DNA of 64,000 nucleotides from Pseudomonas sp. JUb42 (GCF_024807945.1 NZ_JANUFD010000003.1:124001-188000), one strand, 5' to 3'; numbered from the stretch's first letter, positions 1 to 13,114 are shown. The notes: a model not told the origin generated them from the letters alone. Made by a program: numbers and translations.

Positions 1-2229
1 GGCCAGACCGCCAACCGTAGCAGTCCGGGACTTGTGGGTAACTATTCGGTTGAACAGGGTTTCATCCTTTTACTGCGAGGCTCCGGGCTGCAGGCGGCGA
101 CCCAGGCTCCGGGTTCTTACACCTTGCAGGCGGTGCCGCAGAATGGTTCGGTGGTGCTGGACCCGACACTTATCAACAGCCGTCAGCTCGCTACCGATGC
201 AGGGGACAGCGCAGACAACCGTGGTTACAAGGCAGAAAAAAGCCGGGCCGGGACCAAGACCAGCACAGCACTCTCTGAAACCCCGCGCTCGGTGTCGGTG
301 GTCACGGAACAGCGCATCAAGGATCAAAAGTCCCAGAGCCTTACCGACGCCCTGGGCTACGTGCCCGGTATCTTCGCCCCGCCCTTTGCGGCCGGCGATA
401 GCCTCGCAGGTGACCTGTTCTTCATTCGTGGGTTTAACGCCACCGATTACGGCTATGGCCTGATGCGCGACGGCTTGCGTGTGCAGGGCAATCGCTATGA
501 CACCACCACTGAGCCTTACGGCCTGGAACGGATCGAGATCTTCCGCGGCCCGTCCTCGATCCTCTACGGCGAGAACGCACCGGGTGGTTTGGTCAATCTG
601 GTCAGCAAGCGTCCGACCAGCACGCCCCAGGGCGAGATCCAGCTCAGTTACGGCTCCAACAATCGCCGACAGCTGGGAGTGGATGTTTCCGGGCCGCTGA
701 ATGACAGCGGCAATATCCAGGGTCGCCTGGTCATGCTGGGGCGCAAGTCCGATACCCAGGTCGACCATGTGCCTGACGATCGTATGTATATCGCGCCGTC
801 CCTGACCCTGAACTTCGATGATTACAACAGCCTGACCCTGCTGGCCAACTACCAGAAGGACCACACCAATATGGAGCTCGGCCTGCCTGCGGCCGGCACT
901 CTGCTGCATAACCCCAACGGCAAGCTGGACAAGGACACCATGCTCGGTGTTCCGGACTGGAACACCTTCGAGCGCGAGACCTGGAGCGTGGGTTATGAAT
1001 TTATCCACAGCTTCAATGACGACTGGCAGTTCCGTCAAAACTCGCGCTACATGCAGTCCCGTATCAATCGCCACGAGACTTGGCCTGGCAACCTCAATAA
1101 CGCGGGCTTCGGCACCCAGTTGAATGTCACGGCCTATGATCGCTTCAATAAATCCATGGTTTATTCGCTGGATAACCAACTGGAAGGCAAGTTTGCGCTA
1201 GGCGCTGTGGATAACACCGTGCTGTTCGGCGCCAGCCACGACTTCACTTCATTCAGCCAGGATTGGGACGCCGGCTCAGCCGGGCAGATCAATATCTACA
1301 ACCCTGTGTATAAAAGTGATCCGGTAACCTCCATCCACGTCCAGAACACGCTGCTGGGCCAGCAGATGGAAGGGGCTTATGCGCAGTTGCAAAGCAAATA
1401 CGACAAATGGATCTTCCTGCTCGGCGGCCGTCAGGACTGGGTAGAGAGCGATTTTCGTAACAAGTTATCCACAGCCAACAACATCAACAGCCGAGATACC
1501 AAGTTCACCTGGCAGACTGGCCTGATGTATCAATTCGAGAATGGCCTGACGCCGTATGTCAGCTATTCGACAGCGTTCGTACCGGTGCAGCAGATCTCCA
1601 ACGGCGGCTCGCCCCTGGATCCGATCACCAGTACGCAATATGAAGTGGGCCTCAAGTACGACCCGATTGGCTGGAATACCTCGTTCACTGCGTCGCTCTA
1701 TGATCTGCGCAAGAAAGACGACACCTATTTCGACTCCACCAGCGCCACCTATCGGCAAGTGGGCGAAAGCCGGGCGAAGGGTGTAGAGCTGGAAGTGAAC
1801 AGCGATATCACCCGCAACCTCAACCTGACAGCCGCCTACACCTATACAGATGCGCGAGTGACCAAAGACGCCGCAGGTTCGTTGATAGAGGGCCATCAGA
1901 TTACCGGTGTACCGCGTAACCAGGCGTCGGTCTGGGCCAAATACAGCTTCCTGGAAGGCCCGCTTAGCGGCTTCCACGTTGGTGGTGGCGTACGCTACTT
2001 CGACAGCACCTTCTCGTACACCCCGAGCAGCTTGTACGGCAAGCTCAATTCGGGTGATGTGACCCTGGTAGACGCAGCCATTGGTTATCAGATCGACAAA
2101 AATTGGTCCGTCGACCTGAACGCCAAGAACTTGTTCGACAAGGAATACGTTTCAGGCTGTAACGACGCCGGCCGCTGCTACTGGGGCGATAGCCGGACTT
2201 TGCTGGGTTCGGTTTCCTACAACTGGTAA
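1..2229 (+). CDS. TonB-dependent siderophore receptor, 5' end cut by window
   Basis: Outer-membrane receptor that imports a ferric siderophore using TonB energy. The reading frame is open from base 1, so the start lies upstream; 742 residues are visible. Visible residues 1-45 look like the C-terminal part of an STN signalling domain (NYSVEQGF...GSGLQA), which implies a transducer-type receptor paired with an anti-sigma/sigma system. A plug domain follows (SETPRSVSVVTEQRI, then IRGF and FRGPSSILYGENAPGG), then a beta-barrel ending in the typical aromatic terminus SYNW. The CNDAGRCYWGDSRT stretch near the end occurs in FpvA/FiuA/FoxA-like receptors. The substrate cannot be decided from sequence. 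It converges on mnmE. No sigma or anti-sigma gene is visible; they could lie upstream. Confidence 0.93.
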   Translation, partial: GQTANRSSPGLVGNYSVEQGFILLLRGSGLQAATQAPGSYTLQAVPQNGSVVLDPTLINSRQLATDAGDSADNRGYKAEKSRAGTKTSTALSETPRSVSVVTEQRIKDQKSQSLTDALGYVPGIFAPPFAAGDSLAGDLFFIRGFNATDYGYGLMRDGLRVQGNRYDTTTEPYGLERIEIFRGPSSILYGENAPGGLVNLVSKRPTSTPQGEIQLSYGSNNRRQLGVDVSGPLNDSGNIQGRLVMLGRKSDTQVDHVPDDRMYIAPSLTLNFDDYNSLTLLANYQKDHTNMELGLPAAGTLLHNPNGKLDKDTMLGVPDWNTFERETWSVGYEFIHSFNDDWQFRQNSRYMQSRINRHETWPGNLNNAGFGTQLNVTAYDRFNKSMVYSLDNQLEGKFALGAVDNTVLFGASHDFTSFSQDWDAGSAGQINIYNPVYKSDPVTSIHVQNTLLGQQMEGAYAQLQSKYDKWIFLLGGRQDWVESDFRNKLSTANNINSRDTKFTWQTGLMYQFENGLTPYVSYSTAFVPVQQISNGGSPLDPITSTQYEVGLKYDPIGWNTSFTASLYDLRKKDDTYFDSTSATYRQVGESRAKGVELEVNSDITRNLNLTAAYTYTDARVTKDAAGSLIEGHQITGVPRNQASVWAKYSFLEGPLSGFHVGGGVRYFDSTFSYTPSSLYGKLNSGDVTLVDAAIGYQIDKNWSVDLNAKNLFDKEYVSGCNDAGRCYWGDSRTLLGSVSYNW

Positions 2230-2232
2230 GAC

Positions 2233-2279
2233 TATCCACAGGCTGATGCGAAAAAAATCTGCTCGTCAGCCTGTGGATA
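2233..2279. repeat. Perfect 14-bp inverted repeat between convergent genes
   Basis: TATCCACAGGCTGA (2233-2246) and its exact complement (2266-2279) are separated by a 19-nt A-rich loop. The repeat fills nearly the whole gap between the receptor stop and the mnmE stop. It probably folds in both transcripts and may act as a bidirectional terminator, though it has no U-tract after the stem. Each arm also contains ATCCACA, resembling part of a DnaA box. Confidence 0.75.
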
Positions 2280-2280
2280 T

Positions 2281-3651
2281 CTATTTGCCGATACAGAAGC
2301 TGGAAAAAATCCGTCCCAACAGATCATCCGAGCTGAACGCGCCGGTGATCTCTCCCAACGACTGCTGGGCCAGGCGCAAATCTTCGGCCAGCAGCTCCCC
2401 TGCTCCTGCCAAGGTCAGTTGATTGCGCCCATGCTCCAGGGATTCGCTGGCATGGCGCAACGCTTCCAGGTGCCTGCGACGGGCGCTGAAGCTGCTTTCC
2501 GAGGTCTGTTGATAACCCATGCAGTCTTTCAAATGGTTGCGCAGCAATTCCAGACCGTCCCCACCCGCCTTGGCGCTGAGATTGAGGGTGACATGGCCAT
2601 CGGCACTGGTGTGCAGTTCAACCAGGTCGCCACTAAGGTCTGCCTTGTTGCGAATCAGTGTGACTTTCGCAGGGTCAGGACGCTCTTCGAGGAATTCCGG
2701 CCACAAAGCGAAGGGGTCCGAGGCTTCAGGCGCCGTGGCATCAACCACCAACAGGATCCGGTCGGCTTCGTTGATCGCCTTGAGCGCGCGTTCAACACCG
2801 ATCATTTCTACCTGATCGTCGGTATCCCGCAGCCCTGCAGTATCAACGATATGCAGAGGCATGCCATCAATGTGGATATGTTCGCGCAGAACATCCCGGG
2901 TGGTGCCTGCGATCTCAGTAACGATGGCGGCTTCGCGACCTGCCAGAGCGTTGAGCAGGCTGGATTTACCGGCATTGGGGCGGCCGGCGATTACCACCGT
3001 CATACCGTCCCGTAACAACGCGCCCTGCCCCGCTTCGCGCAACACTGTGGATAACTCTTCGCGTACGGCATCGAGCATGGTCAGTACATGGCCATCGGCG
3101 AGAAAGTCGATTTCTTCCTCGGGGAAGTCAATCGCCGCCTCGACGTAGATACGCAGGGCGATCAGCTTCTCGACCAAGCTATCCACACGTCGGGAAAATG
3201 CCCCTTGCAACGAACGCAGGGCATTACGCGCAGCTTGTGCAGAACTGGCTTCGATCAGATCGGCGATGGCTTCGGCCTGGGCCAGGTCGAGCTTGTCGTT
3301 AAGGAACGCACGTTCGCTGAATTCTCCAGGACGGGCCAGCCGAGCGCCCAACTGCAGGCAACGTTGCAGCAGCATATCCAACACAACCGGGCCACCATGG
3401 CCCTGCAATTCGAGGACGTCCTCACCGGTGAAGGAGTTCGGGCCAGGGAAATACAGGGCGATACCCTCATCGATGACCTCGTTGTCGGCATCACGAAACG
3501 GGCCGTAATGGGCATGGCGCGGCCTGCTTTCGTGACCGGTAATCGCTAACGCAGCCTTGCTTGCCAGCGGGCCGGATATGCGCACAATGCCAACGCCACC
3601 GCGGCCTTGGGCAGTGGCGATGGCGGCGATGGTTTCACGAGGAAGGTTCAT
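2281..3651 (-). CDS. mnmE: tRNA uridine-5-carboxymethylaminomethyl modification GTPase MnmE
   Basis: With MnmG, MnmE installs the cmnm5 group on the wobble uridine of certain tRNAs. The 456 residues match family length. The N-terminal domain (about 1-120) binds the folate cofactor. A helical domain is interrupted by a G domain with G1 GRPNAGKSS (about 223-231), G3 DTAGL (about 270) and G4 NKAD (about 336). The protein ends in the diagnostic CIGK, whose Cys is essential for modification. It is last in the rpmH-rnpA-yidD-yidC-mnmE block, but a hairpin after yidC suggests partial transcriptional separation. Confidence 0.98.
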   Translation of the reverse strand: MNLPRETIAAIATAQGRGGVGIVRISGPLASKAALAITGHESRPRHAHYGPFRDADNEVIDEGIALYFPGPNSFTGEDVLELQGHGGPVVLDMLLQRCLQLGARLARPGEFSERAFLNDKLDLAQAEAIADLIEASSAQAARNALRSLQGAFSRRVDSLVEKLIALRIYVEAAIDFPEEEIDFLADGHVLTMLDAVREELSTVLREAGQGALLRDGMTVVIAGRPNAGKSSLLNALAGREAAIVTEIAGTTRDVLREHIHIDGMPLHIVDTAGLRDTDDQVEMIGVERALKAINEADRILLVVDATAPEASDPFALWPEFLEERPDPAKVTLIRNKADLSGDLVELHTSADGHVTLNLSAKAGGDGLELLRNHLKDCMGYQQTSESSFSARRRHLEALRHASESLEHGRNQLTLAGAGELLAEDLRLAQQSLGEITGAFSSDDLLGRIFSSFCIGK

Positions 3652-3679
3652 GGCCAGACTCCTGACTTACTGACAGATA

Positions 3680-3703
3680 GCAAAACGCCCCACTAGGGGG
3701 CGT
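3680..3703 (-). terminator. Rho-independent terminator after yidC
   Basis: On the minus strand ACGCCCC (3703-3697), a 5-nt loop and GGGGCGT (3691-3685) form a GC-rich stem followed by TTTTG. It lies between yidC and mnmE, so mnmE is probably expressed by readthrough or from its own promoter. Confidence 0.75.
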
Positions 3704-3729
3704 CTTGTAGAACTTATTCACAGGTTAGA

Positions 3730-5412
3730 TCAGACAGCAGCTTTCTTTGTAGCCGCTTCGATCCGACGAGTGATATACCACTGCTGGGTGATCGACAGGG
3801 TGTTGTTCACAACCCAGTACAGCACCAGACCAGCCGGGAACCACAGGAAGAAGAAGGTGAAGATGATTGGCATCAGCTTCATCACCTTGGCCTGCATTGG
3901 ATCCGGAGGCGTTGGGTTCAGGCGCTGCTGGATGAACATGGTCGCGCCCATGATGATCGGCAGGATGAAGAACGGGTCCTTGATCGACAGGTCGGTTATC
4001 CACAGCAGCCATGGAGCCTGGCGCATCTCGACGCTTTCCAGGAGTACCCAGTACAGCGACAGGAATACCGGCATCTGTACCAGAATCGGCAAGCATCCAC
4101 CCAGCGGGTTGATCTTCTCTTTCTTGTACAGCTCCATCATCGACTGCGACATTTTCTGCCGGTCGTCGCCGTGTTGTTCCTTCAGCGCGGCCAATTTCGG
4201 TGCAACGGCGCGCATGCGAGCCATCGACTTGTAGCTGGCAGCCGACAGCGGGAAGAACAGACCCTTGATCAGCATGGTCAGGAAGATGATCGACCAGCCC
4301 CAGTTGCCGACAATGCTGTGGATATGTTGCAGCAGCCAGAAAATAGGTTGGGCGATGAACCAGAGAATGCCGTAGTCGACCGTCAGCTCCAGGCCTGGGG
4401 ACAATTCTTTGAGCACTGCCTGACTCTTCGGACCGGCATACAGCGTGGCACTGACTTCAGTCTTGGCACCCGGCGCAACCGCCACGGCAGGGCCAGTGAA
4501 ACCGATGATGTAATTGCCTTGGCTGTCTTTACGAGTCTGCACAGCGTTGCTGTCAGCCTTGTTCGGGATCCACGCGGTCACGAAATAGTGCTGCAGCCAG
4601 GCAACCCAGCCACCTTGCACGGTTTCTTTCAGCGAACCCTTGTCGATATCTTTCATCGACACTTTTTTGTAGGGCTCGGAAGCTGTCCACAGGGCTGCAC
4701 CCAAATAGGTGGCGGTGCCGGTGGCGGTGCTCGACGATGGGTCGGAACTGGCATCGCGCTTGAGCTGGGCAAACAGGTTGCCGCTCCAAGGCGTTGCGCT
4801 CTGGTTGTCGATGACGTAGCTGACAACCAGGTCATACAGGCCGCGCTTGAAGGTAAAGCGCTTGATGTAATTGACGCCGTTATCGCTGAACTTCAGGTCG
4901 ACGACCAGCTCATTCTGGCCATCAGCCAGTTGATAAGTCTTCTGTGCGGTCGAGTAAACCGGACGACCGGCTGCGCGAGCATCCGGACCGTTGGCGCCAG
5001 TCAGGCCGCTTTGTGCCAGGAAAGTACGCTCGCCGCCGTTATCGAACAGCTGGAAAGGCACATCAGGATGGTCCTGACGACGTGGGTACAGAGGCAGACG
5101 CAGCTGCACGACGTCACCGCCGACTGGATCGATGTCCAGGCTCAGTACATCGGTGCGGACCTGGATCAGGTCTTTGCTGGCGGCGACTGGCGCTTCCATC
5201 GCGGCGGTGGCATCACCACCTGCGGTGGGAACATCGGCACTTACAGAAGCATTCTTGGCAGCAGCCGTATCCGGAAGGCCCGGTGCGGTAGTGCTGGCAG
5301 CAGCATTCTGAGTCGGCAGGGCAGCCTGGCCGTAGTCTTGGTTCCATTTCAGAACCCCGACGTAGGTCACGATTGCCAGGGCGACGATCAGGATCGTGCG
5401 TTTAATATCCAT
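3730..5412 (-). CDS. yidC: Membrane protein insertase YidC
   Basis: Inner-membrane insertase that places membrane proteins alone or with SecYEG. The 560 residues have the Gram-negative layout: an N-terminal membrane segment (about 5-20), an Ala/Thr-rich linker, a large periplasmic domain (about 60-340) and a C-terminal five-helix core starting near YGILWFIAQPIFWLLQHIHS. The conserved loop KSMARMRAVAPKLAALKEQHG and the QMPVFLSLYWVLLESVEMR segment are recognisable. The start ATG lies 2 nt after the yidD stop, consistent with translational coupling. Confidence 0.98.
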   Translation of the reverse strand: MDIKRTILIVALAIVTYVGVLKWNQDYGQAALPTQNAAASTTAPGLPDTAAAKNASVSADVPTAGGDATAAMEAPVAASKDLIQVRTDVLSLDIDPVGGDVVQLRLPLYPRRQDHPDVPFQLFDNGGERTFLAQSGLTGANGPDARAAGRPVYSTAQKTYQLADGQNELVVDLKFSDNGVNYIKRFTFKRGLYDLVVSYVIDNQSATPWSGNLFAQLKRDASSDPSSSTATGTATYLGAALWTASEPYKKVSMKDIDKGSLKETVQGGWVAWLQHYFVTAWIPNKADSNAVQTRKDSQGNYIIGFTGPAVAVAPGAKTEVSATLYAGPKSQAVLKELSPGLELTVDYGILWFIAQPIFWLLQHIHSIVGNWGWSIIFLTMLIKGLFFPLSAASYKSMARMRAVAPKLAALKEQHGDDRQKMSQSMMELYKKEKINPLGGCLPILVQMPVFLSLYWVLLESVEMRQAPWLLWITDLSIKDPFFILPIIMGATMFIQQRLNPTPPDPMQAKVMKLMPIIFTFFFLWFPAGLVLYWVVNNTLSITQQWYITRRIEAATKKAAV

Positions 5413-5414
5413 GA

Positions 5415-5663
5415 TTACTCGGCCATCGAAGAAGAACGGGAGGTGGGGACAGCAGGTGGAACCGGGTCATAACCACCGGCATTCCACGGATGACAGCGAC
5501 CCAAGCGACGAAGGGTCAGCCAGCCGCCGCGCAGAAGGCCATGATTATCGATGGCTTCATACGCATAGCAGGAGCAACTGGGGTAGAAACGACAGTGACT
5601 GGCCATCAGCGGGCTAATGGCATAACGGTAAAACTGGATCGGGACGAGTGCCAGTTTACGCAT
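5415..5663 (-). CDS. yidD: Membrane protein insertion efficiency factor YidD
   Basis: Small protein of 82 residues that assists YidC-dependent insertion. I chose the internal ATG giving [20 protein letters not shown] because this is the conserved N-terminus; the frame is open a further 7 codons upstream. The family signature [15 protein letters not shown], with clustered cysteines, and the downstream GGYDPVP are present. The start overlaps the rnpA 3' end by 8 nt, and the stop is 2 nt from yidC. Confidence 0.95.
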   Translation of the reverse strand: MRKLALVPIQFYRYAISPLMASHCRFYPSCSCYAYEAIDNHGLLRGGWLTLRRLGRCHPWNAGGYDPVPPAVPTSRSSSMAE

Positions 5664-6057
5664 TGGGACTGTCCACCCCTGCATGTTCGGTTTTCACTTC
5701 AGGCACCGGTTGGCTGCGGGCCAGCCGTTTCCAGAGCTTGCCGAAATGCTGAATCAATTCTGGGTTTTCTATGTCACCCAAGCCTTTGCGCGCGACGATC
5801 ACGATATCCCACCCGACCAACATCTCTTGGTGCAGGCGAAATGAATCGCGCATCAGGCGTTTCAGGCGGTTGCGCTGAACGGAGAGCTTGACGCTCTTTT
5901 TACCAATCACCAGTCCCAGACGGGGGTGATCAAGGTCGTTGTTGCGCGCAAGGAGCAGGAGATTTTTCCCCGGTACCTTGCCGGTAGGGGAGTCAAAGAC
6001 TGCCTTGAAATGCCGGGGGGTCAGCAAACGCTTTTCCCGACTGAAGTCCTGACTCAC
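5656..6057 (-). CDS. rnpA: Ribonuclease P protein component
   Basis: Protein subunit of RNase P, which binds M1 RNA and helps cleave the 5' leader from pre-tRNA. I placed the start at a GTG ([12 protein letters not shown]), giving 133 residues; the frame stays open further upstream only through rpmH. The RNR motif region ([18 protein letters not shown]) is clear. The start lies 16 nt after the rpmH stop. The Shine-Dalgarno-like AGGAG directly abuts this GTG with no spacer, so either the signal is unusual or the start needs experimental proof. Confidence 0.95.
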   Translation of the reverse strand: MSQDFSREKRLLTPRHFKAVFDSPTGKVPGKNLLLLARNNDLDHPRLGLVIGKKSVKLSVQRNRLKRLMRDSFRLHQEMLVGWDIVIVARKGLGDIENPELIQHFGKLWKRLARSQPVPEVKTEHAGVDSPNA

Positions 6058-6073
6058 CTCCTGTGCCGATTTA

Positions 6074-6208
6074 TCAAACTGCCAGACGCTTACGGCCTTT
6101 GGCGCGACGACGCGACAGGACTGCACGGCCGTTTTTGGTGGCCATACGTGCACGGAAACCGTGGGTGCGGGCGCGCTTGATAGTGCTGGGTTGGAAAGTA
6201 CGTTTCAT
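6074..6208 (-). CDS. rpmH: 50S ribosomal protein L34
   Basis: 44-residue ribosomal protein: it begins [18 protein letters not shown] and ends in a highly basic [12 protein letters not shown] tail, the usual L34 sequence. It is first in the minus-strand operon, 54 nt downstream of the predicted transcription start, and diverges from dnaA across the origin. High ribosomal demand explains the strong promoter at 6269-6297. Confidence 0.98.
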
Positions 6209-6268
6209 GGCGTGTTACCTGGTTCGTCTACAACGGGCCGGAATGGCCCCCGTTTTAAGAGACCGGGG

Positions 6269-6297
6269 ATTCTAGAGAAAGCAAGCGTCTAGGTCAA
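6269..6297 (-). promoter_or_regulatory. Sigma-70 promoter of the rpmH operon
   Basis: On the minus strand TTGACC (-35, 6297-6292) and TAGAAT (-10, 6274-6269) each match the consensus in five of six bases and are separated by exactly 17 bp. Transcription would start near 6262. This is the best promoter seen in the window. Confidence 0.85.
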
Positions 6298-6413
6298 TTT
6301 CCAACCAGCGTTTCCTTCATTTACTTGTAAAGCCGGTTTTTTGTGGAGGTAAGGATCTGCCGCGTCTTGATCACCAAATCGGCATACAAACATAAAAATA
6401 AGAAAGGAACGTA

Positions 6414-6439
6414 TTTAAAGCTTTTCTTTAAAGCTTGTT
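6414..6439. repeat. Tandem 13-mers, probable DNA-unwinding element
   Basis: TTTAAAGCTT occurs at 6414-6423 and again at 6427-6436, exactly 13 bp apart, giving two 13-bp units (TTTAAAGCTTTTC and TTTAAAGCTTGTT). The segment is AT-rich and lies 20 bp before an inverted DnaA box at 6460. This resembles the 13-mer arrays opened by DnaA in other origins; the function here is inferred. Confidence 0.65.
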
Positions 6440-6576
6440 ACTCTTAAGCAGAATTAATCTGTGGATAAAGCTCTGCAACCCCTATTATTAAAGGTGTACA
6501 GCGATCAGAAAGGTTGTCGGTAAACGGTGCTGTGCCTGTGCTGCACCCTCGGAAAAGCTGTGCATGGAAGGCGATG

Positions 6577-6647
6577 TTATCCACAGGGTGGTTATCCACA
6601 GAGCTTGACCGGTAGTTATGCAAAGAGCTGAGGCATGGTTATCCACA
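6577..6647 (+). promoter_or_regulatory. DnaA box cluster
   Basis: Perfect TTATCCACA at 6577-6585, 6592-6600 and 6639-6647, all in the same orientation, with TTATGCAAA at 6616-6624 between them. The first two are spaced 15 bp start to start. The tight co-oriented cluster next to the AT-rich 13-mers is the expected DnaA assembly platform. Confidence 0.9.
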
Positions 6648-6798
6648 GACCTTAACAAAGCGTAATGGAATTGTATTTTTACGCATAAATCCTTGAATCA
6701 TCGTCTGCTTAGGCTCACCTACATGTGGATAAGTCGGCCGCCGATCAGTACAATGGCGGCTGTTTTTGCCTCACCGGCGTTCAACTTAGGGGTTATCC

Positions 6799-8313
6799 GT
6801 GTCAGTGGAACTTTGGCAGCAGTGCGTGGAGCTTTTGCGCGATGAGCTGCCTGCCCAGCAATTCAACACCTGGATCCGTCCGCTACAGGTCGAAGCCGAA
6901 GGCGACGAGTTGCGTGTCTATGCGCCGAATCGTTTCGTTCTCGATTGGGTCAATGAGAAGTACCTTGGCCGTCTGCTCGAACTGCTTGGCGAACACGGCC
7001 AAGGCATGGCCCCTGCGCTTTCCTTATTAATAGGCAGCAAACGCAGTTCAGCTCCTCGTGCCGCACCCAATGCTCCGTTGGCTGCTGCGGCATCTCAGGC
7101 GTTGGCTGCGGCAAGTCCTATTGTTGCGCCGGTTGCTGTAGCGGCTTCGCCTCAGGCTGACGCCGGGCGAGCGGCCGAGATCAATGATGAGCCTTCTCGC
7201 GACAGCTTCGATCCGATGGCCGGCGCCAGTTCACAGCAGGCGCCAGTGCGTGCCGAACAGCGCACGGTGCAGGTTGAAGGCGCGCTCAAGCACACCAGTT
7301 ATCTGAACCGTACGTTTACTTTTGAGAATTTCGTCGAAGGTAAATCCAACCAGCTCGCCCGTGCGGCGGCCTGGCAAGTCGCGGATAACCCCAAGCACGG
7401 TTACAACCCGCTCTTCCTTTATGGTGGTGTTGGCCTGGGTAAGACGCACTTGATGCATGCTGTGGGTAACCACCTGCTGAAAAAGAATCCGAATGCCAAG
7501 GTCGTGTACCTGCATTCGGAGCGCTTCGTAGCGGATATGGTCAAGGCGTTGCAGTTGAACGCGATCAACGAATTCAAGCGTTTCTATCGTTCGGTCGATG
7601 CGCTGCTGATCGATGACATTCAATTCTTCGCCCGTAAGGAACGCTCCCAGGAGGAGTTTTTCCACACCTTCAACGCATTGCTTGAAGGTGGTCAGCAGGT
7701 CATCCTGACCAGCGACCGTTACCCGAAGGAAATCGAAGGCCTGGAAGAGCGGCTGAAATCGCGCTTCGGCTGGGGTTTGACCGTAGCCGTCGAGCCGCCA
7801 GAGCTTGAGACTCGAGTCGCGATCCTGATGAAAAAGGCAGACCAGGCCAAGGTCGATTTGCCCCACGACGCCGCGTTCTTCATTGCCCAGCGTATTCGTT
7901 CCAACGTTCGTGAGCTTGAAGGCGCGCTCAAACGCGTTATCGCTCACTCGCACTTCATGGGCCGTGAAATCACCATCGAGTTGATCCGCGAATCCCTGAA
8001 GGATTTGTTGGCACTGCAGGACAAGCTGGTCAGTGTGGATAACATTCAGCGCACGGTGGCCGAGTACTACAAGATCAAGATCTCCGACCTGTTGTCCAAG
8101 CGTCGCTCGAGGTCTGTAGCCCGGCCACGTCAAGTGGCGATGGCGCTGTCCAAGGAACTGACCAACCACAGTCTGCCGGAGATTGGCGATGTGTTTGGCG
8201 GCCGTGACCATACGACCGTGCTGCATGCGTGCAGAAAGATCAATGAATTGAAGGAATCCGACGCGGATATTCGCGAGGACTACAAGAACCTGCTGCGTAC
8301 ACTGACAACCTGA
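6799..8313 (+). CDS. dnaA: Chromosomal replication initiator DnaA
   Basis: AAA+ ATPase that binds oriC and opens the duplex. It has 504 residues from a GTG start ([18 protein letters not shown]) preceded by AGGGG. Domain I covers about 1-85, and an Ala/Pro-rich linker extends to about 165. The AAA+ core has Walker [10 protein letters not shown] (about 208-216) and Walker [10 protein letters not shown] (about 270). The C-terminal helix-turn-helix contains the DnaA signature [15 protein letters not shown] (about 467-481). dnaN follows after 42 nt. A DnaA box at 6724-6732 upstream of the start suggests autoregulation. A further DnaA 9-mer lies inside the gene at 8034-8042. Confidence 0.99.
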   Translation: MSVELWQQCVELLRDELPAQQFNTWIRPLQVEAEGDELRVYAPNRFVLDWVNEKYLGRLLELLGEHGQGMAPALSLLIGSKRSSAPRAAPNAPLAAAASQALAAASPIVAPVAVAASPQADAGRAAEINDEPSRDSFDPMAGASSQQAPVRAEQRTVQVEGALKHTSYLNRTFTFENFVEGKSNQLARAAAWQVADNPKHGYNPLFLYGGVGLGKTHLMHAVGNHLLKKNPNAKVVYLHSERFVADMVKALQLNAINEFKRFYRSVDALLIDDIQFFARKERSQEEFFHTFNALLEGGQQVILTSDRYPKEIEGLEERLKSRFGWGLTVAVEPPELETRVAILMKKADQAKVDLPHDAAFFIAQRIRSNVRELEGALKRVIAHSHFMGREITIELIRESLKDLLALQDKLVSVDNIQRTVAEYYKIKISDLLSKRRSRSVARPRQVAMALSKELTNHSLPEIGDVFGGRDHTTVLHACRKINELKESDADIREDYKNLLRTLTT

Positions 8314-8355
8314 GTAATGACTTCAACGCAGCTTATTAAGGCAAGGGACTAGACC

Positions 8356-9459
8356 ATGCATTTCACCATTCAACGCGAAGCCCTGTTGAAACCCCTGCAA
8401 CTGGTCGCCGGCGTGGTCGAACGCCGTCAGACCTTGCCGGTGCTCTCCAACGTGCTCCTGGTTGTAGAGGGTCAGCAGCTGTCACTGACAGGTACTGACC
8501 TTGAAGTCGAACTGGTTGGCCGCGTCCAATTGGAAGAACCGGCAGAGCCAGGGGAGATTACCGTTCCTGCGCGCAAGCTGATGGACATCTGCAAAAGCCT
8601 GCCCAACGATGCGCTGATCGATATCAAGGTCGACGACGCCAAGTTGGTGGTCAAGGCCGGTCGCAGCCGTTTCACGCTTTCCACTCTGCCAGCCAATGAT
8701 TTCCCGACAGTCGAAGAAGGCCCAGGCTCGCTGACGTTCAATCTGGTACAAAGCAAGTTGCGTCGTTTGATCGAGCGCACCAGCTTTGCCATGGCTCAGC
8801 AGGATGTTCGCTACTACCTCAACGGCATGCTGCTGGAAGTCAGTTCCGGTGTATTGCGCGCCGTGGCCACCGACGGTCACCGTCTGGCCATGTGTTCGAT
8901 GACCGCTGATATCGAACAGGCTGACCGTCATCAGGTGATTGTGCCGCGTAAAGGCATCCTGGAAATGGCGCGTCTGCTCACTGAACAGGACGGTGTTGTC
9001 AGCATCGTCCTGGGACAGAACCATATTCGCGCGACGACCGGTGAGTTCACCTTCACCTCCAAGCTGGTCGACGGCAAGTTCCCGGATTACGAGCGCGTGT
9101 TGCCTAAGGGTGGCGACAAGTTGGTACTCGGCGATCGCCAGGCTTTGCGCGAAGCATTCAGCCGCACCGCCATTCTGTCGAACGAAAAGTACCGCGGTAT
9201 TCGCTTGCAGTTGGCTAACGGCCAATTGAAGATTCAGGCCAATAACCCCGAGCAGGAAGAAGCCGAAGAAGAAATCAGCGTTGATTACAACGGTGGTTCC
9301 CTGGAGATCGGTTTCAACGTCAGCTATTTGCTCGACGTATTGGGCGTGATGACCACCGAGCAGGTTCGTCTGATCCTTTCCGACTCCAACAGCAGTGCGC
9401 TGGTGCAGGAATCGGACAACGACGACTCCGCTTACGTCGTCATGCCGATGCGCCTGTAA
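8356..9459 (+). CDS. dnaN: DNA polymerase III beta sliding clamp
   Basis: Ring-shaped processivity factor for DNA polymerase III. The 367 residues match the family and form three clamp domains. It begins [30 protein letters not shown] and ends VMPMRL, a conserved C-terminal strand at the partner-binding pocket. It lies between dnaA and recF in the usual order; recF starts 10 nt after its stop. Confidence 0.99.
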   Translation: MHFTIQREALLKPLQLVAGVVERRQTLPVLSNVLLVVEGQQLSLTGTDLEVELVGRVQLEEPAEPGEITVPARKLMDICKSLPNDALIDIKVDDAKLVVKAGRSRFTLSTLPANDFPTVEEGPGSLTFNLVQSKLRRLIERTSFAMAQQDVRYYLNGMLLEVSSGVLRAVATDGHRLAMCSMTADIEQADRHQVIVPRKGILEMARLLTEQDGVVSIVLGQNHIRATTGEFTFTSKLVDGKFPDYERVLPKGGDKLVLGDRQALREAFSRTAILSNEKYRGIRLQLANGQLKIQANNPEQEEAEEEISVDYNGGSLEIGFNVSYLLDVLGVMTTEQVRLILSDSNSSALVQESDNDDSAYVVMPMRL

Positions 9460-9469
9460 CGGAACCTGG

Positions 9470-12995
<3,526 letters not shown>

Positions 12996-13033
12996 GGTTC
13001 TCGCCGGCGGCGTTCATTACAAAAGCTTCACTA

Positions 13034-13060
13034 CCCCGGCCTAGCGCCGGGGTTTTTATT
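13034..13060 (+). terminator. Rho-independent terminator after gyrB
   Basis: CCCCGGC (13034-13040), a 5-nt loop and GCCGGGG (13046-13052), followed directly by TTTTTATTT. It ends the dnaA-dnaN-recF-gyrB block. Confidence 0.9.
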
Positions 13061-13098
13061 TGCATACCCTGAATCCCTATCAGTCTTCAAACCGCATT

Positions 13099-13114
13099 TG
13101 TTCCACGTGGAACC
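13099..13114. promoter_or_regulatory. parS: parS site 3 (between gyrB and glycosidase gene)
   Basis: TGTTCCACGTGGAACC, the same variant as site 1, in the non-coding gap after the gyrB terminator. It is the only one of the three parS sites here that is not coding. Confidence 0.9.

Larger units (their letters stand above)
6209..6798. other. oriC: Chromosomal replication origin oriC (rpmH-dnaA interval)
   Basis: This 590-nt non-coding interval has five perfect TTATCCACA DnaA boxes: three on the plus strand (6577-6585, 6592-6600, 6639-6647) and two inverted (6460-6468, 6724-6732). One looser match, TTATGCAAA, is at 6616-6624. An AT-rich segment at about 6385-6460 carries tandem 13-mers. In Pseudomonas the autonomously replicating origin was mapped to the rpmH-dnaA interval, so position and content agree. 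The rpmH promoter is at its left end; the dnaA leader is at its right. Confidence 0.93.

Noticed and set aside
3680..3703. Possible attenuator of mnmE
   Set aside because: A simple GC stem with TTTT fits a plain terminator after yidC; no leader peptide or alternative structure is visible.
4171..5472. Open frame of 433 codons opposite yidC
   Set aside because: Antisense to yidC with no domain or ribosome-binding signal.
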